Assembly (NCBI GenBank): GCA_023864145.1
Contig: JAIVER010000003.1
Coordinates: forward strand, 1-19,458
Length of the DNA: 19,458 nucleotides
Direction of reading: 5' to 3'
DNA from: Thiohalomonas sp.
Lineage (GTDB): Bacteria > Pseudomonadota > Gammaproteobacteria > GRL18
Shown: piece after piece, positions 7,390-17,224 of the stretch
Numbering within the stretch: position 1 is the stretch's first letter
Layout: every line of letters starts with the position of its first letter
Notes under the pieces: model-generated
Seen by the model: only the letters and a program-made list of their open reading frames with translations
What the model was told of the DNA's origin: nothing
Database searches by the model: none
Translations under genes and position numbers: made by a program

Positions 7390-8871
7390 TTATTTATCCG
7401 CATTAAACAAATCATAAATACCTGCAGCAATAGCACCGACATTACCAGCACCAAGCGTAAGTAAAATATCACCATCCATTATGGTTTCCATCAATACCTC
7501 ATTGATCTCTTCGTGCTGTTCAATAAAAATAGGGTCAACCTTACCGCGATTTCTAATAGAACGACTTAGTGCACGGGAATCAGCACCGGAAATAACAACT
7601 TCACCGGCAGAATAAACTTCCAATAATAGTAATTGATCCACCTGACTTAAGGCATGCACAAAATCTTCAAATAAATCCCGTGTTCTGCTATAGCGATGCG
7701 GCTGAAATAATACCACCAGACGTTTTTCCAGCCAGCCCCTTCTAATGGCTTTAATAGTTGCTTCAACTTCACTGGGATGATGAGCATAATCATCAATCAG
7801 CATGGCTTTATGACCATTAATATCAAGCTCACCATACATTTGAAAACGTCGGCCAATGCCTTCAAATTTTTCAAGGGCGGAAGCAATTTTGTATTTTTCA
7901 ATACCCAGTTCAATAGCAATAACAACCGCAGCCAATGCATTTTGTACATTATGCAGACCAGGCATATTTAAGGTAATATCCAGCCAGTCCTTATGTTGCC
8001 CATCAGCATCTTTACAGGATACTTTAAAGGATGTTTGATTCAATGTTTGTTTTACATTCAGAGCCTGAACATCAGCCTTATCATTATCAATGCCATAGGT
8101 TTTAACCGGTTTACTAATATCATCGACCAGCTCTGCCACCACGGCATCATCAATACATAAAACCGCCAGACCATAAAATGGTAATTGATGCAAAAATTCA
8201 TTAAAGATTGATTTTAATTGTTCAAAATCACCTCCATAGGTTTCCATATGATCAGCTTCAATATTGGTTACCACTGAAATCATTGGCTGTAAATGTAAAA
8301 ATGACGCATCACTTTCATCTGCTTCTGCAACCAGATATTTACTGGCACCTAATTTTGCATTGGTTCCTGCACTATTAAGCTTGCCGCCAATAACAAATGT
8401 CGGATCCATGCCTCCTTCCGCCAGCACACTGGCCACCAGGCTCGTGGTGGTGGTTTTACCATGTGTTCCGGCAATAGCAATGCCGTAGCGAAAGCGCATC
8501 AGCTCCGCCAGCATTTCTGCTCGGGGAATAATGGGTATTCTTAATTCTTTCGCGCGCTGAACTTCCGGGTTATCAATGCTTACCGCAGTTGATGTGACGA
8601 CGACATGAGCGGCATCTATCTGATGCGCATGGTGCCCTTTAAAAATAGTGGCTCCGGCATTTTCAAGACGTTCAGTGATCTTAGAGCTCTGTAGATCAGA
8701 GCCGGATACCTGATAGCCCATATTGAGCAGCACTTCGGCAATACCACTCATACCCACACCACCAATACCAATAAAATAAATATGTTTGATCCGTCCCATA
8801 GACAGTTCTACATCTTCTTTTAGCATTCCTTGCCTGCTCACGTTAGTAATAGGTGTTTTATTCATCATCAT
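7390..8871 (-). CDS. murC: UDP-N-acetylmuramate--L-alanine ligase MurC
   Basis: Adds L-Ala to UDP-MurNAc using ATP, the first of the Mur ligase steps. Up to 493 residues. The UDP-binding [14 protein letters not shown] is at 35-48, the P-loop [10 protein letters not shown] at 134-143, and the MurC-typical [12 protein letters not shown] and [12 protein letters not shown] in the C-terminal half. The start is unsettled. The longest frame begins with three consecutive ATG codons (8863-8871) that have no Shine-Dalgarno, because the preceding bases are a tandem repeat. The internal ATG at 8824-8826 (residue 16, MLKEDVELS) is preceded by AGG at 6 nt spacing and is at least as plausible. Homologous sequence begins around residue 26. 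The neighbours are murG upstream, across the 65-bp repeat-filled gap, and murB downstream. Confidence 0.95.
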   Translation of the reverse strand: MMMNKTPITNVSRQGMLKEDVELSMGRIKHIYFIGIGGVGMSGIAEVLLNMGYQVSGSDLQSSKITERLENAGATIFKGHHAHQIDAAHVVVTSTAVSIDNPEVQRAKELRIPIIPRAEMLAELMRFRYGIAIAGTHGKTTTTSLVASVLAEGGMDPTFVIGGKLNSAGTNAKLGASKYLVAEADESDASFLHLQPMISVVTNIEADHMETYGGDFEQLKSIFNEFLHQLPFYGLAVLCIDDAVVAELVDDISKPVKTYGIDNDKADVQALNVKQTLNQTSFKVSCKDADGQHKDWLDITLNMPGLHNVQNALAAVVIAIELGIEKYKIASALEKFEGIGRRFQMYGELDINGHKAMLIDDYAHHPSEVEATIKAIRRGWLEKRLVVLFQPHRYSRTRDLFEDFVHALSQVDQLLLLEVYSAGEVVISGADSRALSRSIRNRGKVDPIFIEQHEEINEVLMETIMDGDILLTLGAGNVGAIAAGIYDLFNADK

Positions 8872-8873
8872 CG

Positions 8874-8938
8874 TTATAAGTCATAATTATAAGGCATAGT
8901 TATAAGCCCTATTTTTAAGCCACAGTTTTAAACCATAT
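8874..8938. repeat. Five-copy 13-bp tandem repeat filling the murG-murC gap
   Basis: Five consecutive 13-bp units read on the plus strand: TTATAAGTCATAA, TTATAAGGCATAG, TTATAAGCCCTAT, TTTTAAGCCACAG and TTTTAAACCATAT. They start at 8874, 8887, 8900, 8913 and 8926. The consensus is about TTATAAGCCATAG. The array abuts the murG stop codon and ends 2 bp before the first murC ATG. Each of the first three units carries the palindrome TTATAA. The units diverge progressively toward murG, suggesting an old expansion. Function unknown. Confidence 0.8.
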
Positions 8939-10096
8939 CTATCCTGTCAATAACAGGCATTCATCTGCAACGACTTCAGCTGCATTATTAAACGATAGTT
9001 TTCGTGCATTTACAGCCATTGTTAGTAATTTTTCCTGATTCAAACTCATTAATAGTTCTGCCAGTTTCTCGCTGCTTAAATTATTTTGCTGTATTAAAAA
9101 GGCCGCATCTTCATCAGCAAGGTAAGCTGCATTGGCCGTTTGATGATCATCTACCGCATAGGGGAAAGGCACCAATAATGACGCTACTCCCACTGCGGCA
9201 ATTTCACTCACGGTTAATGCTCCCGAACGACAAACCACCAAATCTGCCCAGGTATAATTTTTTGCCATATCATTAATAAAGGGCATAATTTCCACACTGA
9301 TATTGACTTCACCTTCAGTCTGTTCAAGGCATTTATAATTATCTTTAGTCATATCCAGGTGTTTATCACCACATTGATGGCGGACATTAATTTTATCAAA
9401 ATAACTTGTTTGCAATTGTTGGCTTTGAGCGATTATTGCCAGTGCTTGCGGTAACTTTTCATTTAATGCTGCTGCTCCCAGACTACCGCCGATAACAAGA
9501 ATGTTTAATTGCTTGTCACCCGTCTGCGCCCATTTCTTTTCAAAACGCTGCTCCGGCTTATGCAGCTGCGTAATTTCTTTACGTACTGGATTACCGATAA
9601 TACTTAATTTTTTAGTTTCAGCAAAAGCACCGGGAAAAGCCGCATATACTTTTTTTGCAAACGTAAATAAAATTTTATTGGTTAATCCTGCAATGGCATT
9701 TTGTTCATGCAGTACTAAGGGCTTTCTCAACAGCCAACCAACAATACCACCCGGAGCTGTGACAAAACCACCCATACCTAAAACCACATCAGGCTTTACT
9801 TTTTTATAAACACTTATCGTCTGAATCATGGCTCGTATCAGTTTAAACGGTAATAACACCAGCGTTTTTAACCCTTTGCCTCTCAAACCGCCAATATCAA
9901 TATAATTGATTGGATAATGGTGTTCAGGAACCAGCCTTGCTTCCAAACCTTTTTTAGTGCCAATCCATTCAATATGGACACCTTTATCACGTAATACCTG
10001 AGCTGTTGCCAAGGCAGGAAATATATGACCACCCGTACCACCGGCCATAATTAAGACTGCTTTTTTCAGCTGATTTTGTTTATTGTCAGTCATCAT
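8939..10096 (-). CDS. murG: Undecaprenyldiphospho-muramoylpentapeptide beta-N-acetylglucosaminyltransferase MurG
   Basis: A GT28-family enzyme on the cytoplasmic membrane face that transfers GlcNAc from UDP-GlcNAc to lipid I, making lipid II. The N-domain carries the glycine-rich MAGGTGGHIFPALA and LGMGGFVTAPGG, with HEQNAIAGLTN. The C-domain carries VIGGSLGAAALN and the donor-site region CRSGALTVSEIAAVG with PFPYAVDDHQTANA. The open frame extends to 10180, but that would overlap ftsW by 83 nt and add a lysine-rich segment unlike MurG. I therefore place the start at the ATG-ATG pair (10091-10096), just after the ftsW stop, giving about 385 residues. The ribosome site is weak, so coupling to ftsW is likely. 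It terminates directly at the 13-bp tandem repeat. Confidence 0.95.
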   Translation of the reverse strand: MMTDNKQNQLKKAVLIMAGGTGGHIFPALATAQVLRDKGVHIEWIGTKKGLEARLVPEHHYPINYIDIGGLRGKGLKTLVLLPFKLIRAMIQTISVYKKVKPDVVLGMGGFVTAPGGIVGWLLRKPLVLHEQNAIAGLTNKILFTFAKKVYAAFPGAFAETKKLSIIGNPVRKEITQLHKPEQRFEKKWAQTGDKQLNILVIGGSLGAAALNEKLPQALAIIAQSQQLQTSYFDKINVRHQCGDKHLDMTKDNYKCLEQTEGEVNISVEIMPFINDMAKNYTWADLVVCRSGALTVSEIAAVGVASLLVPFPYAVDDHQTANAAYLADEDAAFLIQQNNLSSEKLAELLMSLNQEKLLTMAVNARKLSFNNAAEVVADECLLLTG

Positions 10097-10097
10097 A

Positions 10098-11543
10098 TTA
10101 AAACGACTTCTTTGTTGTTTTGCTCTGGCCACTTTGGGAACCACTTTTTTGGCCACCTTCTTGTCCACGCTTTTTCCCACTTAATGCAGACCAGAAAGGA
10201 CTTCCCAAAGGGTATTTAAAGCGTGTTTCATGCTCTGCGCGCAGAATTAAAGCAATAACAACACACATAATCATCATACTGCTGCCTCCATAACTCATTA
10301 ACGGCAGTGTGAGACCCTTGGTGGGCATTACCCCCATATTGACCGCAATATTGACAAAGGCCTGTAAACCAATCCAGATAGCTAAACCAAACATCATATA
10401 GGCTGAAAAAATGTGTTTTACCTGTTCGGCTTTTTTTGCTAATACGAATATCCGACTAACCAGCGCAGCAAATAAAACAATGACTGTAATTGCACCAATA
10501 CCACCAAGCTCTTCGGCTAATACCGCAAATAAAAAATCGGTATGCCCTTCTGGTAAATAAAATAATTTTTGTATGCTATTGCCCAAACCAACACCTGTTA
10601 ACTCACCACGTCCAAATGCAATTAAGGACTGGGTTAATTGAAAACCCGTGTCAAATGGATCAGCCCAGGGATTCATAAATGACTGTAAACGTTCCAGACG
10701 ATAAGGTTCCAATATAATCAGGTAATAAACACTCACAGCCATTATCAGCATCAATACTAAAAACTGCCATAACCTCACACCACCTAAAAACAGCATGCCC
10801 AACGCCGTGACTGAAATCACAACAGTTGCACCCAGATCAGCCTCCATCAGTAATAAAACAGCAACAGCGGCAAGCACGACCATTGGCATAAAAAAACCTT
10901 TAATTGTTTTTCTAACGTTTTTACTATGTCTAACCAGATAACCTGCCAGATAAATAACCATTGCCAACTTAATTAACTCTGATACCTGTAAGTTAAAAAT
11001 ACCCATAGGTATCCATCGGGAACTACCATTTATTTCTCTTCCAACACCCGGTAGAAGCACTGCAATTAATAAGAAAATACCTATAAATAATATTATCGGC
11101 CCTGCTTTTTGCCATATTTTAATCGGTGTTATTAACACCAGTGAACCTAAAAACAGTCCAAGTCCGGCAGCAATCAACTGACGATACAAATAATAAAATG
11201 GTTCGCCATTATTACGTTCAGCAATGGAAATTGACGCAGAGCCAACCATAATTATGCCCAGAGTAATAATACTCATAGCAATAACAATCACCCAGGGATC
11301 AAACAACCACTTGTGCTTTTCAGCTGCAATTGCTCTAACACCTTTTGGTGTACTGCGAGCACCTTTTTTAACAGTCTTTTTACTTGTCCCAGCTATATCT
11401 GTTCTTGCTTTATCTACTGTATTAGATTTTTTTACACGCTTTCTTGCATTATTTTCAAATAGTTCCGTTAGAGATTCATCATTGCTTTTATCTTTATGAC
11501 CAAACTTAGGTGTTAATGAATCAATATTAATTTCAACTGACAT
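10098..11543 (-). CDS. ftsW: Septal peptidoglycan glycosyltransferase FtsW (SEDS family)
   Basis: A polytopic SEDS protein that polymerises lipid II at the septum together with FtsI. 481 residues, longer than E. coli FtsW (414). A hydrophilic basic N-terminus of about 80 residues, rich in Lys/Arg from 34 to 76, precedes the first membrane helix (about 83-103). About ten helices follow. The signature PEGHTDFLFAVLAEELG starts at 331, with Asp336 matching the catalytic aspartate of SEDS enzymes. GVMPTKGLTLPLMSYGGSSM lies near the end. The C-terminal tail after the last helix is low-complexity (Gly, Ser, Lys, Gln). It overlaps the end of murD by 11 nt and is followed within 1-4 nt by murG. The call is strong; RodA is excluded by context and the PEGHTDF/SYGGSS pattern. 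Confidence 0.95.
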   Translation of the reverse strand: MSVEINIDSLTPKFGHKDKSNDESLTELFENNARKRVKKSNTVDKARTDIAGTSKKTVKKGARSTPKGVRAIAAEKHKWLFDPWVIVIAMSIITLGIIMVGSASISIAERNNGEPFYYLYRQLIAAGLGLFLGSLVLITPIKIWQKAGPIILFIGIFLLIAVLLPGVGREINGSSRWIPMGIFNLQVSELIKLAMVIYLAGYLVRHSKNVRKTIKGFFMPMVVLAAVAVLLLMEADLGATVVISVTALGMLFLGGVRLWQFLVLMLIMAVSVYYLIILEPYRLERLQSFMNPWADPFDTGFQLTQSLIAFGRGELTGVGLGNSIQKLFYLPEGHTDFLFAVLAEELGGIGAITVIVLFAALVSRIFVLAKKAEQVKHIFSAYMMFGLAIWIGLQAFVNIAVNMGVMPTKGLTLPLMSYGGSSMMIMCVVIALILRAEHETRFKYPLGSPFWSALSGKKRGQEGGQKSGSQSGQSKTTKKSF

Positions 11544-12963
11544 TTTTTAATTCATCCTTTAATGCCAGCACTTTTTCTTTAAAGTCATCACCACGCTTCA
11601 TATAGTTCTGATACAGATCAAAACTTGCACAAGCAGGTGAAAACAGAATAACATCACCTGATTTTGCTAATTGCTTTGCGGTTAAAACAGCATCCTGCAT
11701 TGACTCAACCATATAAAATTCATCATTTTTAGCACCTGCGTTTAAGGCACTTGCCTTGATCTGAATAGAATCAACACCCATTAAAATAGTGAATTTTATT
11801 TTTTTCTCAATGAGTTCACCAAGTTCTTTAAAATCTGCACCTTTGCCAACACCACCGGCAATTAATATCACCGATCTTTTATCATGTTCTAAATTGTCAT
11901 TCTCTTCAAAACCATCAATCGCTGCTATTGTTGATCCGGTATTTGTGCCTTTTGAATCATTATAAAAATCAACCCCATTAACACTATCAACCCACTCACA
12001 ACGATGAGGCAGTCCGCTATAGCTTTTAATTGCTTGTATTTGCTGTTCTAAATCCAGTTGTAATGGTTTTAGTAATGCCAGTGCCGCTAATACATTTAAA
12101 TAGTTATACTTACCTTTTAACTTTATCTCTTTAGTCTGAAGTATTTTTTTATTCGTCTGAGTTAATACATTAGCGTCTGATAATTCATACTCACACTTTA
12201 ATTCCTGCGTCGAACTTAATGCTTCGCCAAATAGAATCATTGAAAATTCTTCTGTATCAAGTCGCTGCTTTAATCGTTCAAAGGTAATTTGCTCTTGAGG
12301 ATTAATAATGGCATTCTCGGTATTATTATAAATACGTTCTTTTACCTGTCGATAATCATCCAGATCAGTATAGCGATCCATATGATCTTCACTAATATTC
12401 AAAACAGTCGCAGCAATCGTTTTTAAACTATAGGTTGTTTCCAATTGAAAACTGGATAACTCCAGAATATATAAGTCACTCTGAGTCTCTAATAAATCCA
12501 GAGCAGGTATACCCAGGTTTCCCCCGGCAATGGCTTTGATACCGCAATCCTGTGCAATTTTTTCAACTAATGTGGTAACAGTACTTTTTCCATTTGAACC
12601 GGTGATAGCAATAACCGGTTCCTCAACAAGCTGTGCAAACAGTTCAATATCACCAATAATCAAACAACCTTGTGCTTGCAGTGAGGTAAATAATTCACTG
12701 CAAACAGAAATACCCGGACTCACAATGATTTGCTTATAATCTTTAAACACTTCATGAGAAAATTCACCCGTTATAATTCTATTTGTCTTAAACTCTTTTT
12801 TAAGACTCTCCAGAGCAGATGGTGCCTGACGAGTGTCAGCAAAAGCAAATGGACAATTTCGTTTCCTTAAATAGCGCGCGCAAGACAAACCAGTGCCTCC
12901 CATACCAACAATCAATGTTGCTATGCTAAAGTCAAATAATTTGTTTGCTGTATTTTTATCCAT
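11533..12963 (-). CDS. murD: UDP-N-acetylmuramoyl-L-alanine--D-glutamate ligase MurD
   Basis: Adds D-Glu to UDP-MurNAc-L-Ala in the cytoplasm. The 476 residues are slightly more than E. coli (438). The UDP-binding GMGGTGLSCARYL is at 20-32, the P-loop AITGSNGKSTVTT at 119-131, LELSSFQLET, NISEDHMDRY and the YRQVKERIYNN segment with the lysine expected to be carbamylated. The C-domain carries NDSKGTNTGSTIAAI and LFSPACASFDLYQNYMKRG. It lies between mraY (26-bp gap) and ftsW (11-nt overlap). The ribosome site AAAGAAA is weak. Confidence 0.96.
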   Translation of the reverse strand: MDKNTANKLFDFSIATLIVGMGGTGLSCARYLRKRNCPFAFADTRQAPSALESLKKEFKTNRIITGEFSHEVFKDYKQIIVSPGISVCSELFTSLQAQGCLIIGDIELFAQLVEEPVIAITGSNGKSTVTTLVEKIAQDCGIKAIAGGNLGIPALDLLETQSDLYILELSSFQLETTYSLKTIAATVLNISEDHMDRYTDLDDYRQVKERIYNNTENAIINPQEQITFERLKQRLDTEEFSMILFGEALSSTQELKCEYELSDANVLTQTNKKILQTKEIKLKGKYNYLNVLAALALLKPLQLDLEQQIQAIKSYSGLPHRCEWVDSVNGVDFYNDSKGTNTGSTIAAIDGFEENDNLEHDKRSVILIAGGVGKGADFKELGELIEKKIKFTILMGVDSIQIKASALNAGAKNDEFYMVESMQDAVLTAKQLAKSGDVILFSPACASFDLYQNYMKRGDDFKEKVLALKDELKNVS

Positions 12964-12989
12964 TTTCTTTAATGTCTAATCGCTATTAT

Positions 12990-14072
12990 CTATCGTATTT
13001 TCAGTGAAGCTAAACCGATCAACACTAAAATAACAGTAATGATCCAAAAACGTACAATAACTCTGGGTTCCGGCCAGCCTTTTAATTCAAAGTGATGGTG
13101 TATGGGAGCCATTCTAAAAATTCTTCGGCCAGTTAATTTATAAGATGCTACCTGTAATATGACGGACACTGTTTCCATTACAAATACACCGCCCATAATA
13201 AACAAAACAATTTCCTGTCTGACAACCACCGCTATTATTCCCAGACCAGCTCCTAAGGCAAGTGCACCCACATCCCCCATAAACACTTGTGCAGGATAGG
13301 TGTTAAACCATAAGAAGCCCAGGCCGGCACCAACAAAGGTTGCACAAATAATAACAATTTCACCTACACCTTTAATATATGGAATTCCAAGGTAGGCGGA
13401 AAAATTATAATGTCCGGCAAGATAAGCAAACACACCCAGCGCACCGGCAATCATTACTGTCGGCATAATTGCCAGACCATCTAAACCATCTGTTAAATTA
13501 ACGGCATTACTGCTGCCCACAATCACCAGATAGGTCAGTAAAATATAAAAAGGTCCTAAGTCGATAAAAACATTTTTCATAAATGGAATCAATAATAACG
13601 TTTCTTCCGGTGCCTGTGCACTCATATAGAGATACAATGCCGCAGCAAAACCAATAACACTTTGCCAAAAATATTTATACCGTGCAATGAGTCCTTTTGT
13701 ATCCTTATGAACAATTTTTTTATAGTCATCCACCCAGCCAACTACACCAAAAAATAAAGTTACTAACAAAACAACCCAGACATAATGATTGCTTAAATCA
13801 GCCCATAGCAAAGTACTCACTGTAATAGCCACCAGAATTAAAGCACCACCCATTGTTGGTGTACCGTCTTTACTAAAATGGCTTTGTGGGCCATCATCTC
13901 TGACAACTTGTCCTATTTGCTTGACACTCAGTTTTTTAATCATCACCGGGCCAACTAATAGCGCAATCGATAAAGCTGTCAAAATTCCTAAAATGCCTCT
14001 TAGTGTTAAATAAGAAAAGACATTAAAGGCGCTATAGTATTGGGATAGATATTCAGTCAGAGCCAGCAGCAT
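12990..14072 (-). CDS. mraY: Phospho-N-acetylmuramoyl-pentapeptide-transferase MraY
   Basis: An integral membrane enzyme that transfers phospho-MurNAc-pentapeptide to undecaprenyl phosphate, making lipid I. Its 360 residues match the E. coli length. About ten membrane helices are visible. Conserved cytoplasmic motifs: [18 protein letters not shown] at 59-76, the paired Asp115-Asp116 in [15 protein letters not shown] at 192-200, Asp267 in [10 protein letters not shown], and the basic loop [18 protein letters not shown] with the triple His at 325-327. The start ATG overlaps the murF stop by one base (TAATG), so translation is probably coupled. Confidence 0.97.
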   Translation of the reverse strand: MLLALTEYLSQYYSAFNVFSYLTLRGILGILTALSIALLVGPVMIKKLSVKQIGQVVRDDGPQSHFSKDGTPTMGGALILVAITVSTLLWADLSNHYVWVVLLVTLFFGVVGWVDDYKKIVHKDTKGLIARYKYFWQSVIGFAAALYLYMSAQAPEETLLLIPFMKNVFIDLGPFYILLTYLVIVGSSNAVNLTDGLDGLAIMPTVMIAGALGVFAYLAGHYNFSAYLGIPYIKGVGEIVIICATFVGAGLGFLWFNTYPAQVFMGDVGALALGAGLGIIAVVVRQEIVLFIMGGVFVMETVSVILQVASYKLTGRRIFRMAPIHHHFELKGWPEPRVIVRFWIITVILVLIGLASLKIR

Positions 14073-15577
14073 TAGTGAACACCTTTCTTTGTCGTATTAC
14101 TATTTTCAGGTTTGGAATTTTTTTGTAGTAATGCATCAACCACACTTTCCATTCCCATTGTTCTTGATCCTTTAAGGAGTACTATTTTCCTTTTATGCTC
14201 TTTCTTACACTTTTTTTTACCTGAAGATGAGTGCTGCAGGTAATCTTTTACCTCATTAACCAATTCATCTTTGGTTGAACAATGTAATGCCTTATTATCA
14301 TTTTTCTCAATCACTGAGTTAAAGCCTTTACAGGTTTCATTACTTTTTATGCCCACTGTAAATAATTGTTTAACACCCAGATTTGCCGCATCAATACCTA
14401 ATTGATAATGCAGTTTTTCTGACTTTTCGCCTAACTCACCCATATCACCCAGAATCAAAACAGCCTCACCTTCTAATTGCTGAACGGCATCTATTCCTGC
14501 TCTTACAGAACCCGGATTTGCATTATAGCTGTCATCAAAAATAATTGTTCCTTCAATACCCGCTTTTTGTTCCAGACGACCTGAGATATTAGTAAAATTC
14601 TCCAGCCCCAACTTAACCTGCCCTAAAGTACAACCTGATGATAGCGCCAGGGCAGTGGCTGCTAATGCGTTATAAACATTATGTTTACCATATTGTTTTA
14701 GATGAATAGTTTTTTCACCATCAGGAGTTTTAATCGTTAGTTCAAGACCATTATCTACCGGCTTATAATCTGCACTAATATCAGCCGGCTTATCCAGCCC
14801 AAAACTTAGTACTTTAATTGCCTTTATATTACTTTTTTCTGACACTAAAGTTTGACAATATTCTTGCCAGTAATCTGCAAAAGTATCATCAGCATTAATC
14901 ACTGCTGTACCATTGTTTAGCAGTCCGTTATAAATTTCAGCCTTTGCTTTTGCTATACCTTCTATTGATCCAAAACCCTCAACGTGAGCGTGAGCCACAT
15001 TAGTAATAACAGCAACATCGGGTTTAACATAATTAGCCAATTGATCGATTTCATCAATATGATTTGCACCAATTTCAATCACTGCCATCTTATGTTCATT
15101 ATTAAGATGCATTAATGTCAATGGCACACCAATGCCATTATTCAAATTTCCCTTTGTGGCCAGTACTTGTTCTCTTGCCTGCTGAAAAATTGCTGTGGTC
15201 ATTTCTTTTACCGTTGTTTTACCGCAACTGCCTGTAATCGCTGCAACAGGTAATGAAAAAGCATCACGCCATAGTGATGCAATCTGCCCTAATGCGGTAC
15301 GAGTATCTTTCACCTGCAATTGTGGTAATGCCAATTCAGTTATTTTTTCAACGACTACAGCACAGGCACCCTTTTCTTCTGCCTGCTGCAGATACTCATG
15401 AGCATCAAAATTTTCACCTTTAATAGCAATAAATAAATCACCCTCAGACACGGTTCGGGTATTAATACTGACTTGAGAAAAAGCACAGTCTTCACCGATT
15501 AAATCCACATCCAGAGCACCGGCTATTTGAGAAAGTTTTAAAGTCATTTTATCAACATTTGTATTTTCTAAAATCAA
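14072..15577 (-). CDS. murF: UDP-N-acetylmuramoyl-tripeptide--D-alanyl-D-alanine ligase MurF
   Basis: Adds D-Ala-D-Ala to UDP-MurNAc-tripeptide, completing the cytoplasmic precursor. 501 residues. The P-loop TGSCGKTT is at 115-122. [58 protein letters not shown] and [14 protein letters not shown] follow in the order expected for MurF. The start is TTG at 15575-15577. A strong GGGGGAG inside the end of murE lies 6 nt upstream, whereas the first ATG (15545-15547, MTLKLSQIA) has no ribosome site. A Lys-rich insertion (about 449-465, [15 protein letters not shown]) precedes the conserved [12 protein letters not shown]. The enzyme uses the product of ddl in the same cluster. Confidence 0.95.
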   Translation of the reverse strand: MILENTNVDKMTLKLSQIAGALDVDLIGEDCAFSQVSINTRTVSEGDLFIAIKGENFDAHEYLQQAEEKGACAVVVEKITELALPQLQVKDTRTALGQIASLWRDAFSLPVAAITGSCGKTTVKEMTTAIFQQAREQVLATKGNLNNGIGVPLTLMHLNNEHKMAVIEIGANHIDEIDQLANYVKPDVAVITNVAHAHVEGFGSIEGIAKAKAEIYNGLLNNGTAVINADDTFADYWQEYCQTLVSEKSNIKAIKVLSFGLDKPADISADYKPVDNGLELTIKTPDGEKTIHLKQYGKHNVYNALAATALALSSGCTLGQVKLGLENFTNISGRLEQKAGIEGTIIFDDSYNANPGSVRAGIDAVQQLEGEAVLILGDMGELGEKSEKLHYQLGIDAANLGVKQLFTVGIKSNETCKGFNSVIEKNDNKALHCSTKDELVNEVKDYLQHSSSGKKKCKKEHKRKIVLLKGSRTMGMESVVDALLQKNSKPENSNTTKKGVH

Positions 15578-15580
15578 CGT

Positions 15581-17224
15581 TTACTCCCCCTTCTCATGGC
15601 CGGAGTCACAATAGAAGTCATAAAAAGATAAGACTGACTCCTTATCACTAAATGGCAGCCGCTGACCATTTATTTCCTGATAATCTTCATGGCCTTTGCC
15701 GGCAATCAGCAGCACATCATCAGTGCTTAGTGCTTGTAATGCCTTATGTATCGCATTGTTTCTATCTGTTTCGATTAAGACATTATCCCTATGTTCAAAA
15801 CCACTGATAATGTCATTAATGATTTGTTCTTCAGATTCTGTACGAGGATTATCTGAAGTCACTATCACTTGATCAGCCAGTTGTTGTGCAACCTTAGCCA
15901 TCAAAGGACGTTTGCCTTTATCACGATCGCCGCCACAACCAAACACACAATAGAGATTTCCTTTTGTATGAATTTTTAATGCCTTAAGCACCTGCTCCAA
16001 AGCATCTGGAGTATGGGCATAATCAATAACGATTAACCGCTGTTCACTCATTTTGTTCTTATCAGCAAAAGGCTGAATACGAATCTTCTCCATGCGCCCT
16101 GATACTGTTGTTATTTTTGCCACACCGGCAACAATATCGTTTAAGTCATATCCCTGACGATGCAGAATCGCAATTGCAGCTAATAAGTTCTCAATAGTAA
16201 ACTCACCAACCAGCTGGCTTTTAACTGCATACTCTTTTTCGTTTACAGATAAGCTAAATGAAATACCTTCATTATCGAGGCAGATATCGTTAGCATAATA
16301 ATCTGCGCTATTATCTGCTCGTGAATAACGGCTGATAATCGATTCCTTAATAGAATCCTGTCTGGCTACTGAATCGATTATCACCTGACTAAACGCATCA
16401 TCCTGATTCACTATAATTTGTTTCAGTGACGACAGCTGAAACAGTTTCAGCTTTTCATCAGCATAAGCCTGCATATCACCATGATAGTCCAGATGATCAC
16501 GGGTCAGATTGGTCAACACCGCACTATCAAATTCAACAGCATTCACTCTGCCCTGAGACAAGGCATGAGATGAAACCTCCATCACTAAAGTGTCTGCCTT
16601 TTGCTCCTTATATTGAGCAATCAGAGCTTGTAACGTCACCGCATCAGGTGTTGTATGGGTGCTTGCTTCAAGCTGGCCATATAAGCCATTGCCTAAAGTA
16701 CCGATAACGGCACACTGGGCGTCACTCATAAGACTCCGCAATTGCGCAATAAAATGCGCCGTAGAGGTTTTGCCATTCGTACCGGTAATACCAATCACAT
16801 TTAAGTCATGACTCGGATGCTGATAAAAGCGTGCAGCTATTTCACCCAGTTTTTCATGTAACTTCTCTACGCGCACAAGAGGCACATCAGCCTTATTTTC
16901 TACATTGGGTACAGGACAACTCACAGGCATATCATTAAGCTCTTGAGTAGGTTCCCAGGCTATGCAGCTTGCTCCGGAATTAATCGCTTCACCCGCATAA
17001 GCAATGCCATGGTGTGGGCTATTTCCTACAGCAGCACAGGCTAAAAACAGATACTCTTCATGTACTTCCTTACTACTAAGTGATAAGCCTTTGAAAGTTA
17101 ACTCGCAATTTTCAACCCCACTAAAATCAACATAACCATCTAACAGAGACTGTAGATGCTTATGTGGGTAGTGATTTTTGTTGCTCCTGCTTAAGGAGCT
17201 GAGCGATGCGAGTTGAGTCTTCAT
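15581..17224 (-). CDS. murE: UDP-N-acetylmuramoyl-tripeptide synthetase MurE, meso-diaminopimelate type
   Basis: Adds the third residue to UDP-MurNAc-L-Ala-D-Glu. 547 residues, against 495 in E. coli. The P-loop GITGTNGKTST is at 145-155, TTPDAVTLQ at 191-199, MEVSSHALSQGR at 215-226, and NLTRDHLDYHGDM with the YADEKLKLF segment at 254-262 (Lys258 probably carbamylated). DYAHTPDALEQ is at 401-411 and GCGGDRDKGKRP at 429-440. The motif DNPR at 458-461 is the recognised signature for meso-diaminopimelate rather than lysine, so the wall is DAP-type. The extra length lies in a polar N-terminus and several loops. The start overlaps the ftsI stop as ATGA. The end carries the ribosome site used by murF. 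Confidence 0.96.
   Translation of the reverse strand: MKTQLASLSSLSRSNKNHYPHKHLQSLLDGYVDFSGVENCELTFKGLSLSSKEVHEEYLFLACAAVGNSPHHGIAYAGEAINSGASCIAWEPTQELNDMPVSCPVPNVENKADVPLVRVEKLHEKLGEIAARFYQHPSHDLNVIGITGTNGKTSTAHFIAQLRSLMSDAQCAVIGTLGNGLYGQLEASTHTTPDAVTLQALIAQYKEQKADTLVMEVSSHALSQGRVNAVEFDSAVLTNLTRDHLDYHGDMQAYADEKLKLFQLSSLKQIIVNQDDAFSQVIIDSVARQDSIKESIISRYSRADNSADYYANDICLDNEGISFSLSVNEKEYAVKSQLVGEFTIENLLAAIAILHRQGYDLNDIVAGVAKITTVSGRMEKIRIQPFADKNKMSEQRLIVIDYAHTPDALEQVLKALKIHTKGNLYCVFGCGGDRDKGKRPLMAKVAQQLADQVIVTSDNPRTESEEQIINDIISGFEHRDNVLIETDRNNAIHKALQALSTDDVLLIAGKGHEDYQEINGQRLPFSDKESVLSFYDFYCDSGHEKGE

Noticed and set aside
9501..9809. 102-codon plus-strand ORF inside murG
   Set aside because: Shadow of murG, with no homology that I recognise.
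10097..10180. In-frame upstream extension of murG (28 Lys/Val-rich codons)
   Set aside because: It would overlap ftsW by 83 nt and is not MurG-like; the ATG pair right after the ftsW stop is the natural start.
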